Below, piece after piece: positions 1 to 12,700 of a stretch of DNA of 64,000 nucleotides (position 1 is the first letter of the stretch; each line of letters opens with the position of its first letter). The stretch comes from Aphidius gifuensis (taxonomy: Eukaryota > Arthropoda > Insecta > Hymenoptera > Braconidae): contig NC_057788.1 of NCBI RefSeq assembly GCF_014905175.1, forward strand, positions 22,104,154 through 22,168,153, read 5' to 3'. Position numbers and translations under genes: made by a program. The notes beneath the pieces are model-generated. The model saw only the letters and a program-made list of their open reading frames with translations, did not search any database and had not been told where the DNA came from.

Positions 1-3000
1 ATAGCCCCCCTCTTTTTACCCCTCAATTTTTATCTCTCACCCCCGCCAACCCTCTCGCCCCTTTTTTTTCCACTGTTTTTTTTTTATCACCGTCTCTCTT
101 ATTGATGTAGAGAATGGACGTCGAAATATCGCGCGCCCAAGAATGGACCCATCAGTATATATAGAAAAGCCTTAGGTGATCAGTTTTGAACCTGAAATTT
201 TCTTAATTAAAAATCTACAGACTTTACTTTCAATTAAATAGGTTACAGCTGTATAACGAGACAAAAGTAACACTCAAATAATTTCTATCAGTGTGCTAAA
301 TGTATATAAGTAACTGTATCATATCTCAGAATAGAAAAAAATAAAACAGTAAAAAATAAATAAATCAATACATCGCTGAATATATTTTTTAAAAAAAATA
401 AAAACCATGCGGGTTTAACCACCACGCAGAATTTGTCGGATGGAAAACTCAATTTATTCTTCTATATTATATATTGCATTCCCCCCACTTATCATTCTTT
501 TGTTCTTTTTCTTCTACACTCTTAAAATTTCAGTACGAAAATTTTATTATTACACCAGCAATCTACCCTCCTCGTTAGCAGATAAGCTAGCGACTTTTCT
601 GTGCCCCGGTATATACATCCTCTCCAGTTATTTTTTATATTTTAAATTACTACATGGTTCAATGACTGTGTATCTTTTTTTTCATTTAATTTGGATATAT
701 TGTATATATAGCAATAGCAACAAAAATACAATTGTTATAAAAATTTTATAAAGAATGAAAAATAAAAAAAAAAAATCAAAATCTTTTTAATTCGATCTTC
801 GCTGACCATCTTGACCATGCAAACATATAATAATCATTGAGAATTATTTGTCGGTCGTTATGCAGCTGTGTATGTGTATATAGTAGTTGCATTTATGTTG
901 TCCATATGTTGATTCAATGTTAAATGTGTGTGAGTACACATATCGAGGTTTCAGAAAATCCAACGATACATCTTAACCCGCCCCACTTATATTGCCCAAA
1001 ATACTGTGTGTACTGTATGGTTACTTTTTGACCTAACATCTGGAAGAAGAGCATTTGAGACAGACAAAAAGTCAGTACTTGGAAAAAATAAATAAATGGA
1101 TAAAGGTAAAAATGGATTGAATAAAAAAATTCAAACAACTTTGTGATATTTTTTTAAATCTGAATTTTGTATAAAGGAAAAATTGTCCTAGTTTTATTTA
1201 TTTTTTTTTATATATAATGATATATATTTAGCATATATGGTTATTATGAAAACTTTCTCTGTTCTTTTGTGTAAAAAAAAAAAAAGAAATTTTGATTTTA
1301 TATATGTTAAATTATAAAGTTGACAATAAAATAAATAATATATATTTCCAGACACGGTATGACCAGATGTTTCAAGTTTAAAAAGTGCGAAAGAATAAAA
1401 AAAATTTTTAAAATAACAGTGATGAAGAAGGCTTTTGCCAATTTGTTCATTTTCGACCACAATGAAGATCTGTGGTTTTTAGCTGGGCATTCACGAATGA
1501 ATTGGCCGCAGATTGAGCATGAAAAAAGAGCACGGGAGTAAAAGTTTTCATTGGAATTTTTGTTTTCATTCGATTAAAACTACTACCCTTTTTCAGTCGA
1601 TAGAAAGTTATACATATAACAATTGTGCTCATTGAGTATTCTTCGCTATTCCAGTTTTACATAATTATTTTCTCAACATTTTCTTTACTTTTGTAGATTT
1701 TTTTTTTTTATAAAAATATATAAATTTAATAGTAAAATAGTACTGATATTTAAAAAAGCATATTATTCTAAGTTAAAAATATTGAACGCATATCTAAAGA
1801 CTAGAGTCAATCTAAGGACTGTAGTCTATTGAAAACTCCCAATATATTTTCTAATATTGCACACAATTCTTGACAATATATTTTATAAATATTTCATTTA
1901 AATATATATCTCAAAAATATCTTAAACATTTGTTTCATACTTGCTCTCTATTTGTTCATATTTACTATAATTTTTTTTTCATGTCAACATTCATAAACAA
2001 AAGAGTAAAACAACATAAATAATCAGTAGAAAAATCAATATACAAAAAAATATTTATATCATCTATTCATAGATAATTTATTTTTTAATATTTATTCAAA
2101 AAAAGTTTTTCAAAAATTGCACTTAAGCTTTACTTCAAAAAAAAAATATCCTTGTAATCCTAATTATTGTGTAATATCAACGTTACATTATTTGCAAAAT
2201 TTATTTTTCAATATGAACGGATCTGCACCCTCTTTGTTAAATCTTTAACATGTGAAGAGAACAAAAAAAAAATATGAACAAAAAAATTAACCACAAAACC
2301 AAACCGGATGAGGCCATTTGACCTAGTTTTTTTTTTCTTTTGCAATTTTCTTTTATACATAAGAATATACCTGAGATTGAGGTTTTTTTTTTTTTGTTTT
2401 CTCTATTTTGTCCTTGCTGGTTACAATCTTGGATACAATATCACAATTTGCATACCAAGATACTTGATGGCTTAGGGGGGGTACCTTGTTATTTGTTGAA
2501 AAAGCAAAAAAAAAAAAGCCGAAAGGAAAGAAAAAAAAAATGAAATAAAGGATTTTGACGCCTCGTATCCTTTTTCTTTAGGGTGGCTGTTGTACGTTTA
2601 TGGTCTTGGTAGAAAAATAGGGTCCACCAAGGGTAAATCTTTAACGAGCCCGTACATATTTGTATCGACTGGATCCCCAACATAGAGAAAAATAATATGA
2701 AAGCCCCGGTATATCCCCTTTACCCTGTCTTCTACTATCCATTGGTTTATATTTTTTTTTTATATAATGTTTTTTTTTTTTACGCTTTTATCTTTGTCTT
2801 TCAGCCAAGCATATCGTGCAAGGGTGATCATATAATAAAACCCTGAAAACGGCCAGGTTTGACCATTCGGGTTTATGTGAACCTTTCTAAAAGAATGGAG
2901 ATGAAAAAAAAAAAAAAAAAAAAGGACCAGAGTAGATAAAACAACTGATGATTCAAATAGATGCTTTTTTTGTGACGACATCTGCTGCCAGGTGTGATGA

Positions 3001-5896
3001 TGATGGTCTCTGGATTATCATGAAACCGAGGGTCCAAGGGGTGGACAAACGTAAACTTTTCATCTGAATAATATATGCATATTTATCTATATTGTATGCC
3101 TATATATACATTTTTTTTTTATTGCACTAGAGGCACGTAATTTATTTATTTTATAAATAGACACAAAACTACCCGCCAATGATTTTTGGTCTAGATTTTT
3201 TTCGACTCATCAATTAAATTTTTATATAAATTATAAAACTGAGTTAATCGCAAAATTAGAAAAAATAAAACGCGAAAGCCAGTCGTATATTTGATGAAAG
3301 AACTATTATTATTATTTTTTTTTTTTAACTTTTCATAAAGCAATATTTACCGGAAAGAAAGAAATTTAAAAAAAAAAATTGACATCCTCTTGGCTGGTCG
3401 CCTAATGATAGCAGGTTTTTGAGGCCTTCTGTTATGGATGGTAATTAGTAAAAACAAAAGCTCTATCATTTCTCAAAAAGCAAGTGAATTGATACCAAAA
3501 TGCTTGATGGAATTTTAATATTTCAAAAACCGTCAATGACACAATAAATTATTTTATAAATTTAATTCTTTTACGATATTATTTAGGCAGCTTTTTAATT
3601 AATATATAATTATATTTGTTAATTATATATAATTAAATATTTTTAATTATATACTTTGAAATTAAATATATGCTCGTCAATTTTTAATTCAAAATACATT
3701 TGTATTGTTTCGATGTTACTGTAAAATTTTCATTAAAAATAGTTCGATTATTTTCTAAATGAAAAGCTCATATTGAGCTTCAAAAACAGCCCGGCATATT
3801 TTCAAACAATTATATTATATCGATTGGAATACCGTTAAGAGTTTTAATATGAAAAAATATTTGTTTATATAATTTTATGATCAACTTTTATATCAATGCA
3901 TAACATAAGATTTTTCAGCGATAAAATATGAAACCCTGAATGCGGAGATTAAAAACCTCGGCGTGGTCCAGCGGTGTATAATTAAAAAAACAAGCGTTCT
4001 TTTTCAAAACTCTTGCAATATAAATATATAGTGAAACCAAAATATATATAAACCAACAAAATGCATGTATGGGTAACAAGTATGCACACACTTAAATGCA
4101 GGTACGCAAATAATACTTACACAAGTGTACAAGTGCATATACATGTACATGTATCGAGATATATATATATATAAATGCAAGAGGCAAGAACAGTACTAAC
4201 GGCAGGACGTGATAATGCATCAACAACGTTTGGAATCAGAGAGAAGTTGCAAGGGGCAAGGGTGCATATACGCGTGTTTTAATAGTAGTAGTAAATATAC
4301 ATATACTAGCTGGTCCGTCCGTTTGTCCGTTCGTCCGTTCATTCGTCCGTCCCGCCTCCTCTTCGATGCAAGCTACATATATACAAAGTCCACTTATCCC
4401 ACGGCAAATGCATTTGAAACTCAGCTGCATGTATTTACTTGCAGTGGCCGAAATGAGGGGAGGTCCAACATACTACTGAAACCTCTATCTACCCTCTGTA
4501 TATTGTACACATATATATATAAAATATATATATGCTTATATTCTAACGCATTCTCTCTTGCAATACGTGTTTGTATATATATGCTATGGGCAGCTAGTAC
4601 GTATATATATACATGCAAATCCTTGCGCGCGCCCGGCAATGTCCAAGAGGGTGGGTATTTGGGTGTGTATGTGTACAAAATTCAGCGGATGATAGTTTAG
4701 GTAATGTGGCCTGATGAGCTGAGGTGGGGGCTTTCAACACGGGGCAACGGCGCAGTTGCTACTCAGACACGGGGATGCTCGCAATGCCTCTATCAAAGGT
4801 TAATAAAAATTAATAAATATATAGTGAATTATTGTGTTAATTTTTAATATAATTTACATATAAAAGTTGTCAAGTTTTTTTTTTTGTCCAATGATTATTG
4901 TGTTATTTGAAGGATTTCCCTGTTAATAATAGATAATTGATCTATAATTGATCAATAATCATTGTGCGGTGTCTTATAATTGTGTCGCAGTTTCATCTTA
5001 AATGTATATTGAAATTATTCTTGTCCACGTGGTGAGATAAGTACAGGAAAACCTCTCAGAATAGTTGAGCAAAGAACATTAATAGGGAGAAGAAAAGAAG
5101 GGGGAAGGGGTAGATGGGGGATGATAGAGGGGGTGTAAGCTTTCCAACGCGTTACGTTCTTTCTTTATCTTATTGTCTTTAAGAAGACAACAATAGTAAA
5201 ATTGTAGCAAGAGAAAATGAGATAAAAGATATATATAGAACAAGTAAAGAAGGAGGTTTAACTGAGAAAACTTGGACCGCGCGGCAATATTAAGGGTCAG
5301 GGACGAACAAAAGGGAAACGATTGAGAAGAAGAGGGTAGGTGGGGGTAAGGCGCGAACAACTTAGAAGCAACTGACAAGGACAAGTAAGGGTAAACGCGC
5401 ATCTAAAGGAGTGGGCGATAAAAGATGGAGGGAGTTGAAGCTTTAGAAATGAAGCTTATTTGTTTTTATTTAGTCACGTGACTTGTTTTTTTTATTTATT
5501 TACTTTTTATTTTTGTTCAATTTGTAAAATGAGCGGGAAATTTGAAAAATTTATTATATAAATTATAAAATTACGAGCTTTTTTTTCGTTAGCATTTTAA
5601 ATGTAAATGATTTATAAATGATGCAACGAAATGGCCGCTGCCGCACCCCCATCATGGACGATGACTCCATGGCGGCCACTGATCATTTTAGTCATCGATT
5701 TTCAAAACGAGCTTGCGTGGGTTGCACTTTTAAATGAAAAAAAAAATCATTCATTTTGTATGGATATGAATTGACTGAAAATTTGAATAATAATTAAATG
5801 AAATCCTTTCAATAACACAATTATCATTTGAATTAATAATATTTAATAATTGTTATGATAATTTAATTAATATATTTATTTTAATTTTTGTTTCAG
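1..5896. other. Upstream non-coding region
   Basis: I see no supportable gene. The block is AT-rich with many homopolymers. It holds a pyrimidine-rich start (1-90), a stretch at 1411-1541 that looks less AT-biased than its surroundings, an imperfect CCGT/CGTT tetranucleotide repeat (4312-4350), a TA repeat near 4158-4172, a 16-bp palindrome (4139-4154), a purine/G-rich patch (5080-5135), a second purine-rich patch (5240-5400) and two palindromic E-boxes (5025, 5472). Long open frames here (for example 440-751 and 4209-4700) have the composition of T-rich or microsatellite DNA and no recognisable domains. Confidence 0.6.
4312..4350. repeat. Imperfect CCGT/CGTT tetranucleotide repeat
   Basis: The stretch is built from repeated GTCCGT, GTTCGTCC and ATTCGTCC units. 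It produces spurious Ser-Val-Arg-Pro or Thr-Asn-Gly-Gln reading frames on both strands and is best read as a degenerate microsatellite. Confidence 0.7.
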
Positions 5897-6756
5897 ACGC
5901 GTCGCACTATGTTGTTATGTGTTAAAATAGTAATTATTTCATTGAAGAATTAATTTTGCCGTTCCATCAAATACAATAATAATAACTTGCACTGATCTTC
6001 ATCTGTGTAAGACGAACAAAAATAATAACAGTCTGAATCAACTCGAACTTCAATTACATTTTTTTTAATCCAGATAAAATTAAAATCTTCATTTTGCAAT
6101 TAAACAAGATAATAATTTTTGATTTATTAAATATTCGATCAAATATCAAGAAACAAAAATTTTTAAAAAATTTCAAAACAAAGTAAACGACAAAGTGATA
6201 TATACGAAACCAAAAAGATAGAAAAAAACAAAAATAAATGACCCGGTAAAAAATTTTAAGAAAGAAAAAAAAAAAAAGAAACAAAAAAGAAAAAAAAAAA
6301 AGTTCAGAAAAAAAAAAATTAAAAAAAAATTGAGCAAACTGCCTTAAGAAAATAAAAAAATAAAAAATTTATTGTCAAGAAATAAAAAAAAAAATATTTA
6401 AAAAGAAGAGAGAAAAAAAATATATATAAAAAATTATTAAAAAAATAAAAACCAAAAAAAACGAAAAAAAAAAAGAAAAAAAATAAATTTCCAGAAAAAA
6501 AAAAAAAAAAAAAATTGTAAAGATATGACTGAAGTATATTTTTCACAAATTTTGAAAACTTTAGATAATAAAAATAAATTTTAAAAACAAAAATTAAAAA
6601 TTAATTTAAAAAAAAATATAAAAAATAAATTTTAAATTTTAAATTACAAGTGACAAAGACGATCGTGTTCGTTTGAAAATATGAATGTGATCTACTAGCC
6701 GTTGCAACCAAGAGAGCCTTACATCAATAATTATTTCGATTAGTTCAGTTCAAAAC
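5897..6756 (+). other. Candidate non-coding leader exon
   Basis: A strong acceptor (TTAATTTTTGTTTCAG, 5881-5896) opens an 860-bp A-rich stretch closed by AAAAC|GTAAGT at 6757. The plus strand is very rich in A, like the leader before exon 1 (16406-17888) and like many insect 5' UTRs, and has no long ORF. A 5' leader exon of the zinc-finger gene, spliced to 16406, is the simplest reading. It could instead be a non-coding RNA exon or chance splice-like signals in A-rich DNA. Confidence 0.35.
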
Positions 6757-9700
6757 GTAAGTATCAAACAAAAAAAAAATCTCTAAAAAACATTTGCATG
6801 GCATGATAAAAATAACTCTTAACAATCTCAATTTCATTTATTGATAAACTTTATCTCCAAATACCCTATAAAATCCGAGGAAAAAAACCCAAAAAAAATC
6901 ATTCTAATGACAAATTAATCGAACTATTTTCAAAACCAACAACCTCCCCGTAAAATCATTCAAAAAAAAAATTACCCATTAATTAAATTCACCAAAAAAA
7001 AAAAGACTTAAAAAACTTTTAAAAACCAACTATCGAATCGAGAACAAAATCATTTTATCACTGGCGAATTTCAAATTTTCAAAAATCATTAAATTGCTAA
7101 ATAAAATTTAAATTCCATACCGTAAATGGTTTCCTAGACAATACTCGTTGTATACATATATATATCTCGGAGGGTTGAATTTCAAAAATAAATAAAAATC
7201 AAAAGAAAAAAAAATTAAATGGAAAGAGGGTGCTACATATTTCAGCAGGTTTGCAACAAAAGTTTCACTGGGTGGTGTGTATATATATATATAGTTGTGT
7301 ATTGATGATGGCGATGACTATGTATACGCGTACATATATACATTACTGGGTGGGATATTCATTTATTTTATTTTTTGTTATTTTTCAATGATTTCATAAT
7401 TTTCTGCAAACGCATCCCGGCGTTGGAGCTTCGAAAATACACCAATACTTATATACACACATAATTGGATGGGTGAGAGCGGGTCGATGACGAATAGGCG
7501 CATCTAAAGTGTATTTTCATGATGGTGTTTTTTGAGGGAGGAAGGGTAGATGATGCCTGGTATTGCAGGGTAGGTGGTATAGGAAGGAAGGGTAGTGTGA
7601 GGAAAGGGGGAAAATATAGAAAGCCGAAGGCTGGGCAGTACTCATATACTGCACACGTTGATGCAAGTATAAATATATATTTATTTGAAAAAAAAAAAAC
7701 AAAAAAAAAAAAATTTTTTTATATTTTTTTTTCACCCCCATGGTATTGATCCTGGAGTCATTCAAAATGGCGTCCAGCCACAGTCAACCAATGACTGTGT
7801 GAATCGATGACTGCAGGCAAGAGCCACCACCCTAACTTTCCCCCTTTTCAAACTCACTGATTTACTCCCTACCTAGCATCATATATGTATTTGTATATGC
7901 AATGGCCAACTTATAGGGGATGAGAAGCCAATGAGAGGCCGTCATGTGCCATACGAGTTTACCACAATCATTTTCTTGCACCCGCATACATATTCACATA
8001 TTCAACACACATAAACATTTATATATATATATGGTAAAGTGTCATTTACATATACTTGAACAACATTTATGTATTAGTGTCAGTTACATAGATTTTCGTG
8101 CTCCTCCCCTAGAGAGAAACTACCCCCCAGGTTGAAGTGGAGAGTATGTACAAAATGTTGGCAAGGGGGTATAACGTCGATGACCCGGCCGAATGAACGA
8201 TGACGCTTTACTATGTATATATATTTTTTTATATCAAAAACAGAATTTTAATTTAAAATTTTATAATGCAAAAAATTCAATGACACATTCATTTTATGTT
8301 TGTGTGTATATAAATTTATTCATCATCAATAATTTCATGTGCAGTAGATTATTATTATTATAGCTCTTTTTATTTTTATTTTTTTTTTCCATTAAATATT
8401 TGAAATTTTTCATGATACAACACAAAATTTAAAACTATCAAGCTTTCTTTTTTTTAAAACAATTATTTTCTTATTTTATTTTTACAACTTGTTATTGTTT
8501 ATTGTAATTACTAATGGACAGTGAATTAAATATCTGTTTTATTATTTTTCCATGAATGGGTGCGGTTATATAGTTGTTTGAATAAATAATCAACTGAATA
8601 AATAAATGACGATTTATTTATACACAAATATGGTATATTTATTTATACATATATAATTCGTCTATATCAATAATAAAATCAAAAAATTATATATTCCCTT
8701 TACTCGCATGAAAAATTTCCAAAATTAAAGGAAAATTTTCTCTAAATCTAATTAAATTTGTACCGCGTCTTGTTCTGTTAAATGTGAGCTTAATTTACGG
8801 GTCATTTTCTTTTGTTTTTTAATTATTCTTTGAAACTATGGTGGCTATTACTTCAATTAAATAAATAAGCTTTGTATTGGATTTTTCTTGTCTTTGTATA
8901 GAAATTCTCTGTACAGTAATAATTATTTTACGGAACTTTATACTAAATTTCATGAAACAGAGAAAGTTAAATCAAGTTAGATTTTATTTTTGGACCAAAT
9001 AAAAAAATTGTAAGCTAATTTTCTTTATACACTATCAAAGTATATCGATAGAATTTTCATTTAAAATGATAAATCATTTTTTGAATAATATTTATCTGTA
9101 CATAGATGAAATAATTTTTGTTGAGCACACTAGCAAATACAGCTTTCAAATAATAAAATAAGACAACATAGTAACATAGATCAAAATTGCCTCTCAGGCT
9201 GTATAGCAAACGTTTATTTTTTTTCTTTTTCTTTGGTACAAGTAGTTTTTCTATCAAGCTTCATTGCATAATAATATAATATGCCGGACATGTCGCTCAT
9301 TTGATACAATATAGTCGTCCAATATATAACACGTAGAGCAAAACAAGGTGATGGATAATTGTATCCTTTCCAAGACTCGAACTTATCAAAATATTATTGA
9401 TTGCGTGTACACTGAATAATTAAAAAACTCTTGAGTAAAGATAGAGAAGAAAATAAACGCTTATTTTTTAAATTAAGTTCAATTATATTTTGAATAATAT
9501 TTCCATAAACAATAGGCTATTGATAAATAAGTAATTTGAAATAGCTATCTAGCATATATAAAAACATTAATTTTCAAAATTTTTATATCATAAACTTGCA
9601 ACAGTTAGTGAGAATTATATTTACATGATACTATCTACACATAGCCATTAAAATAATAACGAGATAATATTATTCCCACTAAATCTTGTGGCTATATACA

Positions 9701-12700
9701 TTACGATTATTTTTCCTAATTAAAAGATTTTACCAAAAAGTTTATACAAGGGGAGCTGTTAAATAAAAAATATAATTGAAAAAAAAAAAAGGATATAATA
9801 TAATAACTTTTGAGTATATTAGTTTGAGAAAATTGAATCACATTTGACAATTACAACGTGGAGCTTTTTTTTTTTTTCTATAAATTCATAATGCACACTC
9901 GACAAAAAAATTCGTTGCAAAATAAGTGTAGGCCACAGGAATATTAGCATGTGATATATGTAATATGTAAATAATTTATAAAGATTTTGAATGATAGTAA
10001 TTCATATATTTAAAATTTTAGAATGGATCGAAAAATGTTTTTTTATATTTTAATAAATTTCTGATGTAGCTTTCTCTGAGTGGCATATGGATACTCTACA
10101 AGTCTTCCAAACGAGGGGCCCATATGCCCTAAGGCACTAACATTATTACAATACAATTCTGGTCCTATATAGCTCGTTACTATAGGCCACGAGTATACTG
10201 ACCACATATATATATTTCGCAGAATATCCGGCTCGCTAACACAAACGTGTGATGTATATATATATGTACAGAAGATTATACAGGTCATTCCTCCCCGGAA
10301 GAAAATGCCATATATTACTGAAATATATACATGGTCAGATTTGTGGTCACACTGTACATATGTATCACTAAACTTAAGAATTTATTTTACCAATTTGAAG
10401 GTATAATTTTTATATTTGAACATAATTTTTTTATAAATTGGGAAAATTTTATTTAAATATATATAAAGCTCATTTGTTTTGAGTCAGCTTTTATTTAGGG
10501 GATGATTTTTTGATAGAAATGTAAGAGTTATTATTACTAGATTAATTAATTCTTGAATTTATTAGAAATAGACGAAATAAAGATGGTTTTGTTTTTTCTT
10601 ATTTAAATCAATATTTAAAAGGGTCGTAAAGCTTTAGTTTTGATTTTCAATTTCTATCCATGGATCACCTTCTTATGTGATTTGATGAAATGATATGAAA
10701 ATGGATCGAGGTTAATCTTAAAAACTGTAATCCAATTTTGATTTTTACTTGTACAAAAAATTTGAGCTTTCGAGCTTTCTTGAAAATATTTATTATTTAA
10801 ATAAATACTCGATGAAAAGTATGATTTTATATGGATTTTGAAAGTTATAAAAGAAAATTTGTTTATCTTGAAATTCAAAAAAATATAACACATCCATAAA
10901 AAGCTAGTTTTAGTTGAAACAGTCAAATTTTTACAACGTTAATTTCGTTTTACAGCATGGAATAAAAAAAAAAAAAAGAATTTTCATTGTCATAGAAAAG
11001 GGATTAAAGCATTTATTGTTTCATTGAACTAAAAGTTTTATCGTCAACATGAAGCTTATATATAGTAAATAAAATTTATCAGTTTCATTGACCACTGTTA
11101 TTTTTTATCTGCAGAAAAACATAGAACCAAGAGTATATAAAGCAAAACCAAAAATAGCTAAACATAGTCTTTTTTTAAAAATAGAAAAACCATTCAAAGT
11201 TTAACTTGAAAAAATTAAAAATATCTGATAAAAGAAATTAAAAGTCTCTTCAATCTATGGACATGCACCCTAACTTTCCAGCAGTGTTATTTATAGTTAC
11301 AGCTTTTATCGCTAGGCGTCACCTTAACACGGGGATATTTGATTGATATGAAGGGTTTTTGTATAAATCAACATTCCACGTGTTGTACTCAACTAACTTT
11401 GATTTTATTAATTAAAAAAAATATCAAAAAAAACAACGCTTATTACATCAAATAAAATATATTTATTTCAAATATTTTTCACTTGAATAATTCATCAAAA
11501 TGACGAGGACACAAATGAGAAAGAAAAAAAAGAATAACAAACAAATATATAAATTAAGCTCTTTTGTTGAAAATATTTAGTAATGAATTTTTTTTTTTTT
11601 TTTAACTGGTCAATTGGTAAGGGACAACAAGCAAAGAGTCTGACTATTAATTTTAAAAGACGCGTCATCGAAGACGAATGTTTTCCTGTCTGATTCTGGC
11701 ATGATTTACGCTTATCTATCAGCCCAATCTTGGATTTTTACAAGTCAAAGACCAACTGGTATTAACCCTACTATTTCCATATAAAAATAGTGCATATAAA
11801 ATGTACCTGTTTTATGTTAAACTTGGAAAGTACTGAACAATACTCAAAGCGAGACAGTTGTATATATGCGTATAGGCTGTACAGTTCATCGTTGTTTGTA
11901 ACGTTTATTACAGCTGCCGATTGTGATCGTAACTGATCAGGTGCACCCCTCGAGGGAAATAATGTTTTTTTCTTTTTTTGTATATTGTGTTTACAATGAG
12001 ATATATCGTGAATTGGAATATCTTAAAATCCATACCACCCACTATTAAAAAGGTTTAAAAAAAAAAATAAATAAATAACAATTTTCACCTGTTTTTTTTT
12101 TTCATCGTATGTATTATATATTCTTTGTTCTCAAATGCACATTGCATTTGGCTTTATTTTTTATTCAAAATAGATTAAAAGTATCGTACACGTATTCATT
12201 TTGATAACCCTCTGTACACTGCAGGTACGTCCGTAATAAATATGCAATTTTTGCACTGGAAGTATATGAATTTTTTAAAAATATATTCTTTCTCTTAGGG
12301 GTTTGTTGTAGGCATAAGTAGTTTGGTGGTTTCATGATGTCAAATAAATTGGTTGTGTGAATTTACTTGTGGTAAACCACTTGCATATTTGGCTTAATTT
12401 TTTGGCAAACAATTCGTTGATCCTTTTGCAAGATTCTCCGAGGTATGTAATTGGTAATCAAGACAGTTTTGATTACCAATTGAATAGCAAAATGAATTGA
12501 AATATTATTTTATATTGAGGATAAAAATAAAATTCTATATACAAATTTTATGATGACTCTGTCTACTTTTTTTTTAATATAAAATTATTGGAGTTCCAAG
12601 AATAAAAAAAACATTACGTCAAAAAAATATAATTATTTACTTTTAATATAGACTTGTTAAGCAACTACCCTCAAATATATATTTGATTGTATTTTTTTGA

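Noticed and set aside
440..751. 103-codon hydrophobic open frame
   Set aside because: T-rich DNA yields Phe/Leu/Ile/Tyr-rich frames by chance; no signal-peptide logic, domain or splice context.
4209..4700. 163-codon open frame
   Set aside because: It runs through a CCGT repeat and TA repeats (SVRLSVRPFIRPS, YTYIYKIYI), a microsatellite artefact; the opposite strand is also open.
6054..6546. Minus-strand Phe-rich frames
   Set aside because: Complement of an A-rich leader-like region; pure homopolymer artefacts.
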